Assembly: GCA_963594655.1 (NCBI GenBank)
Contig: CAVBFD010000005.1
Coordinates: 1-64,000 of the forward strand
DNA: 64,000 nt
From: Colivivens sp963594655
GTDB taxonomy: Bacteria > Bacteroidota > Bacteroidia > Bacteroidales > Bacteroidaceae
Direction: 5' to 3'
Under the pieces are notes generated by a model, which was not told where the DNA came from, searched no databases, and saw only the letters and a list, made by a program, of their open reading frames with translations. This document shows positions 1 to 8,485 of this stretch, piece after piece (position 1 is the stretch's first letter; the number at the start of each line of letters is the position of its first letter). A program made the position numbers and the translations under genes.

Positions 1-97
1 GCTGTGCCGTCAGTTTGTGAGCCGAGGCTCCCACTGCCGCCACAGCCCCAACTCCGATGCGGCACACCGCATCTGCATGACGTTCGAGCAAAAACAG

Positions 98-204
98 GCT
101 GCTTCGCAGCAAAAAACTACCTGTAAACAGTATTTGCAATACTGGAAAAATGCAGTGCGTTGCAAAAATACGGTGATACGGGCGGAAATTTGCAGTGCGC
201 TGCA
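98..204. repeat. Cluster of inverted repeats upstream of the AAA ATPase gene
   Basis: Seen directly: GCTGC-TTC-GCAGC at 98-110; CAGTAT/ATACTG arms at 128-144; and two 14-nt near-palindromes TGCAGTGCG(T/C)TGCA at 151-164 and 191-204, repeated directly 40 nt apart. They lie between the window edge and the ATPase promoter. They could be operators for a dimeric regulator or remnants of a mobile element; nothing in the sequence decides between these. No gene is recognised in 1-267. Confidence 0.4.
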
Positions 205-224
205 TTTTTATCGTAAAACGTTTG

Positions 225-232
225 TATATTTG
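225..232 (+). promoter_or_regulatory. -7 box of the AAA ATPase gene
   Basis: TATATTTG matches the Bacteroidetes -7 consensus TAnnTTTG and lies 35 nt before the ATG at 268. No TTTG is found at the usual 19-21 nt spacing upstream. Confidence 0.45.
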
Positions 233-267
233 CACTCGGATTCATTTTCAAGCAAAGGAGTAAGTCG

Positions 268-1461
268 ATGGTAGAACGCAAGGAGTATATACAAGAGTTG
301 GAGAAGTGGAGGGATAAGAAAGTCATCAAGGTGGTGACAGGTATTCGCCGTTGTGGGAAGTCGTCCCTATTGAGGATGTTCCGCGACAGAATATTGGCGG
401 AAGGTGTCTCTGGGCGACAAGTCCAGGACATGAATTTCGAGGACTTGGAGAACGAGCCATTCCTTGATTATAAGGTCTTGTACGCACACGTCAGAAAGAG
501 GCTGTCGCCAAAGGGGATGAATTATCTGTTCTTCGACGAGATACAGATGGTGGATGGTTTCCAGAAGGTGATTGACAGCCTGTTTCTCTTGGACAACGTT
601 GACATATACGTGACAGGGTCGAACGCGTATCTCTTGTCGGGAGAAATAGCGACATTGCTTACCGGACGTTATGTGGCAATCAAGTTGTTCCCATTCTCGT
701 TCAGGGAATATCTCTCGGCCTTTCCGCGGGACACGAATATAGAGTCCGCCTACAGAAGCTATATCGAGGAGGGGGCATTCCCTTATGTCCTGCAACTTAG
801 GCATGATAACGAGATGGTACGCGAGTACTTGTCTGGATTGTATAACACCGTCGTCCTGAAGGATGTGGTGGCGCGCAGGAAGATTACGGATGTCATGATG
901 CTGCAAAGTGTGGTGAGGTTCTTGGCTGACAACATCGGCAACATCTCTGTCATCAAGCGCATCAGTGACACGATGAATTCCTTGGGCAGAAAAATCACCT
1001 CTCACACCGTCGAGAACTATATCTCGGCTCTGGTTGACAGTTTCGTCTTCTACCCTGTGGCAAGGTATGACACCAAGGGCAAACAGCTGTTGAAGACTGG
1101 GCAAAAACTGTATCTTGCCGATGTTGGTATGCGGCAAGTCATAAACGGCACTAAAGGAGGCGATTGGGGACATATCCTGGAAAATATAGTCTACTTGGAA
1201 CTGGCCCGAAGGGGAGGAGAAATCTATGTGGGAAAAATCGGCGATGCGGAAATTGACTTTGTGGTCGTGAGGGGTGGCGAGAAGGCTTATTACCAAGTGG
1301 CTTTGACCGTGCGTGACGCGGCAACCATGGATCGGGAACTGGCACCCCTGCGAGGCATATCCGACAACTATCCCAAGGTTCTGTTGACAATGGACAACGA
1401 CCCTGTGGTATGGCACGAGGGAATCAAACAGCAATATGTGTTGGATTGGCTACTGGCTTGA
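268..1461 (+). CDS. AAA ATPase with DUF4143 C-terminal domain
   Basis: A 397-aa ATP-binding protein of the AAA_14/DUF4143 type common in Bacteroidetes. The Walker A motif GIRRCGKSS is at residues 25-33 and the Walker B motif LFFDE at about 87-91. The C-terminal half (about 200-350) has the DUF4143 pattern ending in a PD-(D/E)XK-like fold (GDAEIDFVV). The cellular role of this family is not established. The ATG at 268 is supported by an AAAGGAG Shine-Dalgarno at 254-260, which is unusual for this phylum and for this window. It stands alone, opposite in strand to the next genes, so it is probably an accessory gene. It appears intact. Confidence 0.85.
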   Translation: MVERKEYIQELEKWRDKKVIKVVTGIRRCGKSSLLRMFRDRILAEGVSGRQVQDMNFEDLENEPFLDYKVLYAHVRKRLSPKGMNYLFFDEIQMVDGFQKVIDSLFLLDNVDIYVTGSNAYLLSGEIATLLTGRYVAIKLFPFSFREYLSAFPRDTNIESAYRSYIEEGAFPYVLQLRHDNEMVREYLSGLYNTVVLKDVVARRKITDVMMLQSVVRFLADNIGNISVIKRISDTMNSLGRKITSHTVENYISALVDSFVFYPVARYDTKGKQLLKTGQKLYLADVGMRQVINGTKGGDWGHILENIVYLELARRGGEIYVGKIGDAEIDFVVVRGGEKAYYQVALTVRDAATMDRELAPLRGISDNYPKVLLTMDNDPVVWHEGIKQQYVLDWLLA

Positions 1462-1554
1462 TTGAAGTAAAAGACAATAACGGGATTGTCGTTTTTCCCG
1501 ACTTCATCAATGCGGTGCCTAAACCTCATAACGCATCTTTATCAATCCAAAATC

Positions 1555-2889
1555 TCATTTTTGCCGGTGCAACGTCTTTATAACAGTCTCGGCAAGGTAC
1601 ACGGCACCTACATCGTTGGGGTGGAGCAAGTCGCCTGTCTCCCTTGACGGCACATTATACAGGAACGGACGTGACTCTGATCCGTCGCCCGTGCCTCTGG
1701 AGTTGTTGAACACGAAGGAGAGCCGTCCTTCCAAGTCCCAGTCTACTGTCCCGAGTCCCAGCATCCGCGCGGCTAGACGCATCTGGTCTGCCTTCACCAT
1801 AAACGCAAACGGGTCTGACGTATGACCGTAGAAGAGTCCGCCGGGTGTCACCACATATATGCGGGCCTTGGGGAAGCGTTTCCTCAGATTGTCCGTTATG
1901 TAAGCCAATGCGCCGGCGAAGGTAGTGCGCTTCCGTGTGGCGACGCACGACTCATAGTTGTCCACCACCCGTTGGGCATCCGCCTCGTCGTTAGTCCCGC
2001 CCTCAATCAGTATGATGTCGGGATTGATGCCCTGCGGTATGCGCGTCAGTTGGTTGCCTATAGTGTTGGTGTTGCCGGTGGCACGTTCCTTCAGAGTGGC
2101 ACTGGTCTTACCCAGATTGACGAACGACACGTCAGCACGGAGTTCCATCTGGCGGGTCCACCGCCTCAGTTCACTGTAACTGTCGCCCAACAGCAACACA
2201 TCGCCTATATGGGGTTTCTCACCGTTCCATATAAACGCATAGTCAGTCACGGTACGGAAGTCCTCCACGAAAGGGATGCAGAACATGTGGCATACAGTCT
2301 TCAACTGGTTTACCTTCACGGAGTCACGCCCTGTCATTGTCCGTCCGTAGGCTATAGGACTGAGGATGAACACCCGCGCGTCAGGCACTTGCTTACGTAT
2401 GAACGACATGATACGGTAGAGTGAACCGGCGAAGTTGACGTTGGAGACCCTGGAGTCGTCCTTCGACACCGCTATGGTCTTCGTGCGTGGGTTGGCTCCC
2501 TTGGTGGTACACACCTTACCCGACGGATAGTCGAACAACGTCTGTCCGTACGCCGCAAACTGACCGTCACTGTCCGGCTCGTCGTTACACCCCAGTTGCA
2601 GGAATATAACATCGGGTGCGAGCCGCGACATTGTCATGTCAGAGAGGATACGTCCCACATCCCCGGACAAGCCCTCCTTCGCTGTCAGGTGGCAATCATA
2701 ACACACGGTGGAACGGTGCAGTTCAAGGTCGAGTCCGGCGGAGAAGCACCAGTCCCACGACCGATCCACCTGTCGGTTATCGGATATAAGCAGTGCCTTG
2801 CCCTTTGCGCCCGAAGGCAGGGCAAGTGTCCAAGCCATGCCCAACGCCACGAACAAAAACAGCCGCCAAAGTGTACGCATCCTGTCCAT
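1555..2889 (-). CDS. Secreted tandem SGNH/GDSL-hydrolase-like protein
   Basis: A 444-aa protein with an N-terminal signal peptide (hydrophobic residues 7-25). It looks like two SGNH-type halves. The second half has all blocks of an SGNH esterase: GDSYS at 235-239 (nucleophile Ser), GGTND at 297-301 and DLLHPND at 420-426 (catalytic Asp/His). The first half shows only weak equivalents (ISDNR at 35-39, QLGCND at 98-103) and lacks the catalytic GDS, so it is probably not active. SGNH enzymes commonly remove or transfer acyl groups on glycans. The start codon overlaps the stop of the flippase gene (TGATG), which suggests translational coupling and a role in modifying the exported polysaccharide. 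The substrate is unknown. Confidence 0.75.
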   Translation of the reverse strand: MDRMRTLWRLFLFVALGMAWTLALPSGAKGKALLISDNRQVDRSWDWCFSAGLDLELHRSTVCYDCHLTAKEGLSGDVGRILSDMTMSRLAPDVIFLQLGCNDEPDSDGQFAAYGQTLFDYPSGKVCTTKGANPRTKTIAVSKDDSRVSNVNFAGSLYRIMSFIRKQVPDARVFILSPIAYGRTMTGRDSVKVNQLKTVCHMFCIPFVEDFRTVTDYAFIWNGEKPHIGDVLLLGDSYSELRRWTRQMELRADVSFVNLGKTSATLKERATGNTNTIGNQLTRIPQGINPDIILIEGGTNDEADAQRVVDNYESCVATRKRTTFAGALAYITDNLRKRFPKARIYVVTPGGLFYGHTSDPFAFMVKADQMRLAARMLGLGTVDWDLEGRLSFVFNNSRGTGDGSESRPFLYNVPSRETGDLLHPNDVGAVYLAETVIKTLHRQK

Positions 2890-4367
2890 CAGTGTTTCCT
2901 CCTTATTATAAAACCGATATACTCCTTCATCATGCTACGCTCGATAAGCAGCATCGCAGCCACGTACAGCACTACAGCTAGTGCAATGCGGCAGACCAAC
3001 AGCAGCACGGTGTCCCCTATTGCGGAAGTAAGCAGGTAAGTCGCCGCCATCACCGCCACCGACACCGCCATGTATGGGAGGATGTCCATGAGTACACGCC
3101 AGAGGGACAGTCCTGTCTCCCTCCACACGAAGTAATGCCACACGAATATCCATCCTGCAAGTACGATGACATAGAACAGTATCATCAGCCGGAAGCCAGT
3201 CAGTCCCCACAGATCCAGTCCAAAGAACTGCACCGAAAACACCCCGGCTATGATAAGCGCGCTCTGGCAAATCGTGTTCCACATATATGTCTTCGATTTA
3301 CCGCGGCTGATGAGGAAGTTGGAGTACAGTGCCGCAAGCGGAATGAACGCGCCGCCCAAAGCGAGCATTCTGAGGAAGGGTACGGTAGGCATCCACCTGT
3401 CGGGAAACAGGGAGATGAACTCCTCAGCCACCATACTCAGTCCGAACATGAGGGGGAAGGCGACAAACGAGGTGAAGCGCATTATCTTGCGGAAGGCTCG
3501 GTTCAACCGTTCACGGTCGTCGCCCACCTGCACGAACATAGGTTGCGCCACCCTCTGAACCATCTCCGAGATGACGTTACTGCCCATCAGGTTCCATTTG
3601 TTTGCCTGTGAATAGTAACCTATCTCCTGCTTAGGGTAGTACCGCCCGAGGATAGCCTCCAAGGCATATTTATTGACGTTGTTGAAGATGTTGGTCACAA
3701 GCAGTTTGCAACTGAAACCGAACATCTCGCGTATCGGTTGGAAACTGACTTTGACCGACGGTCTCCACCGCGAGTAATGCCAACTCATCACAGATACCAG
3801 TCCCACGTATATATTCGTCTGGGTGGCGATACTCCAGTAGCCCATACCGCACAGGGCCATGGTTGTCCCCACTATACCCGCCGACAACAGTGACACGATA
3901 CTGGCTATCGCCTGTTCCCTTACCTTCAGTTGCTTGAACAGTATCGCCCGTGGGGTGATGGAGAAACTGGCGAAGAAGAAGCCGAGGAAGGCGTAGCGCG
4001 AGAGTGCCACGAGCCGTCCGTCGTGGTTGTACTCCGCAATCAACGGGGCGCAGAACCACAGTACGATGTAGATGGTGGCACTGGTAAGTATATTGAACCA
4101 GAAGACGGAGTTGTAGTCCCTGTGTGTCGGGTTACGCTTGTTCGTCAGCGCGGCCACGAACCCACTGTCCTGAATGGACGCGGCGATGGTGGAATAGATG
4201 GCGAGTACAGCCGTCATACCGTAGTCGCCCGGTTCGAGGATGGTCATCAGCACGATGCCGAAGACCGCGTTGAGTACCTGCATGGAACCACTGCTCAACG
4301 CACCCCACAACAAGCCCTTGGCTGTACGTTCCTTCAGTGACTGTGATTGTTGCGGTTTTTGTTCCAT
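2889..4367 (-). CDS. Polysaccharide flippase, MOP/Wzx-type
   Basis: A 492-aa integral membrane protein with about 12-14 predicted transmembrane segments spread along its length. The N-terminal segment (KGLLWGALSSGSMQVLNAVFG) and the following EPGDYGMTAVL are typical of the RfbX/Wzx branch of the MOP exporters, which flip lipid-linked glycan units across the inner membrane. It lies 29 nt downstream of the small lipoprotein gene and overlaps the SGNH gene. No glycosyltransferases are adjacent, so the glycan it handles cannot be named. Family assignment is strong; substrate is inference. Confidence 0.85.
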   Translation of the reverse strand: MEQKPQQSQSLKERTAKGLLWGALSSGSMQVLNAVFGIVLMTILEPGDYGMTAVLAIYSTIAASIQDSGFVAALTNKRNPTHRDYNSVFWFNILTSATIYIVLWFCAPLIAEYNHDGRLVALSRYAFLGFFFASFSITPRAILFKQLKVREQAIASIVSLLSAGIVGTTMALCGMGYWSIATQTNIYVGLVSVMSWHYSRWRPSVKVSFQPIREMFGFSCKLLVTNIFNNVNKYALEAILGRYYPKQEIGYYSQANKWNLMGSNVISEMVQRVAQPMFVQVGDDRERLNRAFRKIMRFTSFVAFPLMFGLSMVAEEFISLFPDRWMPTVPFLRMLALGGAFIPLAALYSNFLISRGKSKTYMWNTICQSALIIAGVFSVQFFGLDLWGLTGFRLMILFYVIVLAGWIFVWHYFVWRETGLSLWRVLMDILPYMAVSVAVMAATYLLTSAIGDTVLLLVCRIALAVVLYVAAMLLIERSMMKEYIGFIIRRKH

Positions 4368-4396
4368 TGTCTGTCGCGTTCAGTCCGGTTAGAGGG

Positions 4397-4966
4397 TCAG
4401 TGGTTGTTTACATTGACGGCAATGCCGTTATACGAGATGCGGTACCTGTACAATGCACGGTACTCCTTCGAGTCGTCCGTGACGGATATTATCCACCCGT
4501 AGTTGTTGAGGTCGTACGAGTTGCCGCAGTGAGAGCAGAGAGCTGTGCCGTTGTCGTTGACAGTCAGGCGGTAACTCTGGCGGTCGCAGTTGGGACACGC
4601 CAAGTCATACGCCACGATGTCGTAACCGCCCGACATGTTGAGGGTGGAACTGGTGCCTATTATCAGTCCGCCCAGTCCGAACTCGAACTCACTGTACCCC
4701 ACCTGCGAGAGCGAGTAGTCAGTCCAGCCCAACGTGTTCTCGACACGTATCTTGCCGTTCACAGGACGAACGCTCACGAACTGCCCAGGGTTGCCAAGGG
4801 CGTTGTACAGTTCCGTGCTTCCCGCCACTTCATAATAGAAGCGCACAGGGTACTTGGTGGAATAGGTGCCGCTAATCTCGTCCTTGCAAGCCGACAGGCA
4901 CACCACACAAAGAACTATAAGGGCGGGCAACTTGACACCACTATTTCCGCAACGCCTGTAAAGCAT
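4397..4966 (-). CDS. Predicted lipoprotein with a zinc-ribbon-like Cys motif
   Basis: The start chosen is the ATG at 4966 (MLYRRCGNSG), which gives 189 aa, a hydrophobic stretch at about 13-25 and a lipobox LSAC with lipid-accepting Cys27. An upstream in-frame start at 4993 would add nine residues. The gene starts inside the 3' end of argH, so it is probably translationally coupled. The middle contains CPNC, then about 18 residues, then CSHC, a two-CxxC arrangement typical of zinc ribbons but unexpected in a mature envelope lipoprotein. The remainder looks beta-rich. I do not recognise a family. Its position directly upstream of a flippase and SGNH hydrolase hints at an envelope role. Confidence 0.65.
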   Translation of the reverse strand: MLYRRCGNSGVKLPALIVLCVVCLSACKDEISGTYSTKYPVRFYYEVAGSTELYNALGNPGQFVSVRPVNGKIRVENTLGWTDYSLSQVGYSEFEFGLGGLIIGTSSTLNMSGGYDIVAYDLACPNCDRQSYRLTVNDNGTALCSHCGNSYDLNNYGWIISVTDDSKEYRALYRYRISYNGIAVNVNNH

Positions 4967-6281
4967 TGTCCACACGGTTAAAGTCGAATTCACCGATGAC
5001 CTTACGCATCAACGCCTCGATCTTGTCGTTGCACAGGTTACCGATACTGCCCTCATGGGTATGGTGGATGTTCTTGTCGGGCGTGAACTTGCCGGCCTCG
5101 ATGTCGAGACCCACCTTCTTGTAAGCGTCACGGAACGGCATTCCGCCACTTGCCAGACGGTTCACCTCCTCCACACTGAACATATTGTCGTATATCGGGT
5201 TGTCAAGGATATGGTCGTTGACCTTCATCTTGTTGATGATGTACGCCGCCATCCTCAGACAGTCCTCCAGCTCGTCGAACGACGGCAGGAACACCTCCTT
5301 GATTATCTGAAGGTCACGGAAATAGCCGCACGGCAGATTGTTCATTATCATCATCACCGTCTGTGGCAACGCCTGTATCTTGTTGCACTTGGCGCGGGTC
5401 AACTCGAACACGTCGGGGTTCTTCTTGTGGGGCATGATGCTGGAACCGGTAGTACAGTCGTCCGGCAGTTTCACGAACCCGAAGTTCTGGCTGTTGAACA
5501 GACAGGCGTCGAACGCCAGTTTGGAGAGCGTGCCTGCCACACTCGCCATGGAGAACGCCACGTTGCGCTCCACCTTGCCGCGTCCCATCTGTGCATACAC
5601 CACATTATAGTCCATCGAGTCGAATCCCAGCAGGTCGGTAGTCATCTGACGGTTCAGCGGGAACGAACTGCCATAGCCGGCAGCCGAACCCAACGGGTTG
5701 CGGTTGGTTATCCTCCATGCCGCCAACATGTACTGCATGTCGTCCACCAGACTCTCGGCATAGGCTCCGAACCAGAGTCCGAACGACGACGGCATCGCCA
5801 CCTGCAGGTGGGTGTAGCCCGGCATCAGCACGTCCTTGTACTCTTCGCTCTTGGCGATGAGTTCGTCGAAGAGACTCTCCATGAGTCCCACCAGCCGCTG
5901 TATCCTGTCACGGATGAAGAGCTTGAGGTCCACCAGCACCTGGTCGTTGCGCGACCGTCCGGAATGGATTTTCTTGCCCATGTCGCCCAACTTACGGGTC
6001 AGAAGCAGTTCCACCTGAGAGTGGACATCCTCCACTCCCTCCTCAATCACGAACCGTCCGGCCTCCGCCTCCTTGTAAATCTCCTTGAGTTCACGCAGCA
6101 GCGACTCCAGTTCATCCTTCCGCAGCAGACCGATGGATTCGAGCATGGTGATATGCGCCATCGAACCCAACACGTCGTACTTGGCGAGGTAGAGGTCCAT
6201 CTCGCGGTCACGTCCCACGGTGAACTTCTCTATCTCCTCCGTCATCTGGACATTCTTCGTCCACAGTTTATCTTTACTCAT
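4941..6281 (-). CDS. argH: Argininosuccinate lyase
   Basis: 446 aa from the ATG at 6281 (MSKDKLWTKN); a further upstream ATG at 6296 is less likely. It splits argininosuccinate to arginine and fumarate, the last step of arginine synthesis. The fumarase/aspartase superfamily signature GSSIMPHKKNPD is present, with HSGRSRNDQV in the N-terminal third. Length is normal. The ATG overlaps the stop of the SRPBCC gene by 8 nt (ATGAGTAA), consistent with one transcript from the pyrE promoter. argB lies about 33 kb away in this window, so the arginine genes are scattered. Confidence 0.97.
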   Translation of the reverse strand: MSKDKLWTKNVQMTEEIEKFTVGRDREMDLYLAKYDVLGSMAHITMLESIGLLRKDELESLLRELKEIYKEAEAGRFVIEEGVEDVHSQVELLLTRKLGDMGKKIHSGRSRNDQVLVDLKLFIRDRIQRLVGLMESLFDELIAKSEEYKDVLMPGYTHLQVAMPSSFGLWFGAYAESLVDDMQYMLAAWRITNRNPLGSAAGYGSSFPLNRQMTTDLLGFDSMDYNVVYAQMGRGKVERNVAFSMASVAGTLSKLAFDACLFNSQNFGFVKLPDDCTTGSSIMPHKKNPDVFELTRAKCNKIQALPQTVMMIMNNLPCGYFRDLQIIKEVFLPSFDELEDCLRMAAYIINKMKVNDHILDNPIYDNMFSVEEVNRLASGGMPFRDAYKKVGLDIEAGKFTPDKNIHHTHEGSIGNLCNDKIEALMRKVIGEFDFNRVDNALQALRK

Positions 6282-6744
6282 AAGGCAATGCGGCAAGCAT
6301 GTCCGCCAGTTTCTCCACCGCTTCCTTCAGAGGCTTGGATATCATGCCTCCTATGAAGGGGTTGACCCCGGCATCCACAGTTATCTTCATCTTACATGTG
6401 TCGTCGGTCACCGGCAGCACCTGCACCCACAGGCTGAAGCTGATGGGCGACTGCTTGGACGCGAACTTCACCATCTTGGGACTCTCACGCTCTACGACGG
6501 CAATGGTAATTTCACCTATCGGCTTCACCTCCATGCTCACCGAGTCGGTGTCGAACTGCATCGTCTCCAGTGACTTCCTCACCTTCTCCATATTGTCGCC
6601 AGTGACATTGGCGCGAAGCCGTTCCTGTGCGTCAGGGTCATTGAGTTTATCCTTGATAGCCTCCAGATTCTTCAGATCCGCTATCTTCGAGTATACCGCC
6701 TCCTGCGGATACCCTATGGTCTTTACTCCTGTCTCTACCTTCAT
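6274..6744 (-). CDS. SRPBCC/START-like family protein
   Basis: A 156-aa soluble protein resembling the SRPBCC (polyketide cyclase/START-like) fold, with no signal peptide or membrane segment. The repeated references to a small, mixed alpha/beta fold with a C-terminal helix (MISKPLKEAVEKLADMLA) fit this superfamily, which binds hydrophobic ligands. A specific ligand or reaction cannot be assigned. It sits 19 nt after pyrE and overlaps argH. In Bacteroidales a protein of this kind is, as I recall, a regular neighbour of pyrE and argH. Confidence 0.75.
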   Translation of the reverse strand: MKVETGVKTIGYPQEAVYSKIADLKNLEAIKDKLNDPDAQERLRANVTGDNMEKVRKSLETMQFDTDSVSMEVKPIGEITIAVVERESPKMVKFASKQSPISFSLWVQVLPVTDDTCKMKITVDAGVNPFIGGMISKPLKEAVEKLADMLAALPYE

Positions 6745-6763
6745 CTGTATCTATACTATAATG

Positions 6764-7396
6764 TCATTTCATCCAGTTTGCGGGGTCGTCGCGCCACTCG
6801 TGGAGTACAGGCACCTGGTTCTCCTGTATGTAACCTGTCTGCAACGCCACGTCGAGTACCGCCTCATAGTTGGTCAGTGTCATCAGGGTCACACCAGCCT
6901 CGTCGAACGCCTTCTTCGCCACCTCAAAGCCGTAGGTGTAGGAAGCGACCATACCGACCACCTCATAACCGGCAGCCCTAAGCGCAGCCACTGCCTTGAG
7001 ACTGCTTCCACCGGTGGAGATAAGGTCCTCCACGACGATGACCTTGGATCCCGGAGCCAGTTCACCCTCGATAAGGTTCTCCATACCGTGGTCCTTTGGC
7101 TTCGACCTCACGTATGCGAACGGGAGGTTCAGCGCGTCGGCCACGAGCGCGCCCTGCGCTATCGCGCCAGTGGCGACTCCTGCCACAGCCTCCGCCTCCG
7201 GGAAGTTCTCCATTATCAGCCTGGTCAGCTCTGTCTTGACAAACACCCTGAGGTCGGGGAACGACAGGGTTTTGCGGTTGTCGCAATAGAACGGTGACTT
7301 CCATCCGGACGCCCATGTGAACGGATTGTCCGGCTGTAACTTTATCGCTTTTACTTTCAGCAGTTTTCCTGCCAACAATTTCTCTACTGTATTCAT
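6764..7396 (-). CDS. pyrE: Orotate phosphoribosyltransferase
   Basis: 210 aa from the ATG at 7396 (MNTVEKLLAG). It joins orotate and PRPP to give orotidine monophosphate in pyrimidine synthesis. The PRPP-binding loop VIVVEDLISTGGSS is clear, and YVRSKPKDHG is the catalytic loop typical of PyrE. Longer frames reaching 7453 begin upstream of the promoter box, so the downstream start is preferred. It is the first gene of the run pyrE-SRPBCC-argH-lipoprotein-flippase-SGNH and has its own well-formed promoter overlapping the 3' side of dus. Confidence 0.97.
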   Translation of the reverse strand: MNTVEKLLAGKLLKVKAIKLQPDNPFTWASGWKSPFYCDNRKTLSFPDLRVFVKTELTRLIMENFPEAEAVAGVATGAIAQGALVADALNLPFAYVRSKPKDHGMENLIEGELAPGSKVIVVEDLISTGGSSLKAVAALRAAGYEVVGMVASYTYGFEVAKKAFDEAGVTLMTLTNYEAVLDVALQTGYIQENQVPVLHEWRDDPANWMK

Positions 7397-7423
7397 GTCC
7401 TTATTGTTTGATATATTCTTCTG

Positions 7424-7454
7424 CAAAATTAGCGTAATTCTACTGAACGGCAAA
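7424..7454 (-). promoter_or_regulatory. pyrE promoter (-33/-7 Bacteroidetes type)
   Basis: On the minus strand TTTG (7454-7451) is followed by 19 nt and then TAATTTTG (7431-7424), which fits TTTG-N19-21-TAnnTTTG. It lies 28 nt upstream of the pyrE ATG, directly after the stop side of the leftward gene dus. Confidence 0.8.
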
Positions 7455-7469
7455 ATAAATGGCAGTCAA

Positions 7470-8456
7470 TTAGCAGATGACGGAACTGATTTCGTCCAGT
7501 ATGGAAGACAGTTCCGCCTCTGTCTCCGCCCTCAACATACGGATGCGTGTCTGCCGGAAGTCGGGTATCCCCTTGAACAGGGGTGAGGCGGCCAAGTGGC
7601 GGCGCACATGCAGTATGCCGCTGAGTTCGCCCTTGCCGCAGGTAGCCACACTCTCGTGTATCTCCCTCCGCAGCACATCCAGTTTCCACCTGTTCGACAG
7701 GACGGGGCGTTCCCCCGTGTCGAGGTAATGGCGTATTTCCTTGAATATCCACGGCGCGCCGAAGGTGGCTCGCCCCACCATGACCGCATCGACACCGTAA
7801 CGGTCGAAGCACTCCATGGCCCGCTCGGGGGTCTTGATGTCACCGTTGCCTATGACAGGAATGGTCATACGGGGGTTGTTCTTCACCTCCCCAATCAGAG
7901 TCCAGTCCGCCTCACCGGTATACATCTGGCTACGTGTCCTGCCATGAATCGTGATGGCGCGTATGCCACAGTCCTGCAACCGCTCCGCCAAGTCCACGAT
8001 GACCTTACTGTCGTTGTCCCAACCAAGCCGTGTCTTCACCGTCACCGGTACACTGACGGCATCCGCCACCGCCCGGGTGATGTCAAGCATGAGCGGTATG
8101 TTCCTCAGCATCCCTGCCCCCGCGCCCTTACCTGCCACTTTCTTCACAGGACAACCGAAATTGAGGTCCAGCACATCGGGTTTCGACTCCGCCTCAATTA
8201 TCTTCGCAGCCTCCACCATACTCACCACGTCACGTCCGTATATCTGTATCGCCACAGGACGTTCCTCGTCGCACACCTTAGCTTTCTGCAACGATCGGTC
8301 CACCGACCGTATCAGAGCGTCAGCACTGACAAACTCCGAATAGACCATAGACGCGCCGAACTCCTTGCACAGGAGACGGAAGGGCTGGTCTGTCACGTCC
8401 TCCATCGGCGCGAGAAACACAGGGCGGTCGCCCAACTCTATTTCACCTATCTTCAT
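7470..8456 (-). CDS. dus: tRNA-dihydrouridine synthase
   Basis: A 328-aa flavin enzyme that reduces specific uridines in the tRNA D-loop. The N-terminal TIM barrel starts FLAPMEDVTDQPFR, and the catalytic Cys lies in LNFGCPVKKV. FMN-binding and Arg/His motifs (TIHGRTRSQMYTG, VIGNGDI) follow, with GRATFGAPWIF near the end of the barrel. Length is normal for the DusB-like branch in Bacteroidetes. It is 29 nt downstream of comF and is the last gene of the prmC-recX-comF-dus run. Confidence 0.95.
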   Translation of the reverse strand: MKIGEIELGDRPVFLAPMEDVTDQPFRLLCKEFGASMVYSEFVSADALIRSVDRSLQKAKVCDEERPVAIQIYGRDVVSMVEAAKIIEAESKPDVLDLNFGCPVKKVAGKGAGAGMLRNIPLMLDITRAVADAVSVPVTVKTRLGWDNDSKVIVDLAERLQDCGIRAITIHGRTRSQMYTGEADWTLIGEVKNNPRMTIPVIGNGDIKTPERAMECFDRYGVDAVMVGRATFGAPWIFKEIRHYLDTGERPVLSNRWKLDVLRREIHESVATCGKGELSGILHVRRHLAASPLFKGIPDFRQTRIRMLRAETEAELSSILDEISSVIC

Positions 8457-8485
8457 ATCTTCTATCTGTATCGTTTCACTTCATA

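Noticed and set aside
5055..6356. 433-codon open frame on the plus strand opposite argH
   Set aside because: The reverse complement of a strongly recognisable argH; composition is His/Val/Leu-rich as expected from antisense of a GC-rich gene, and no family features are seen.
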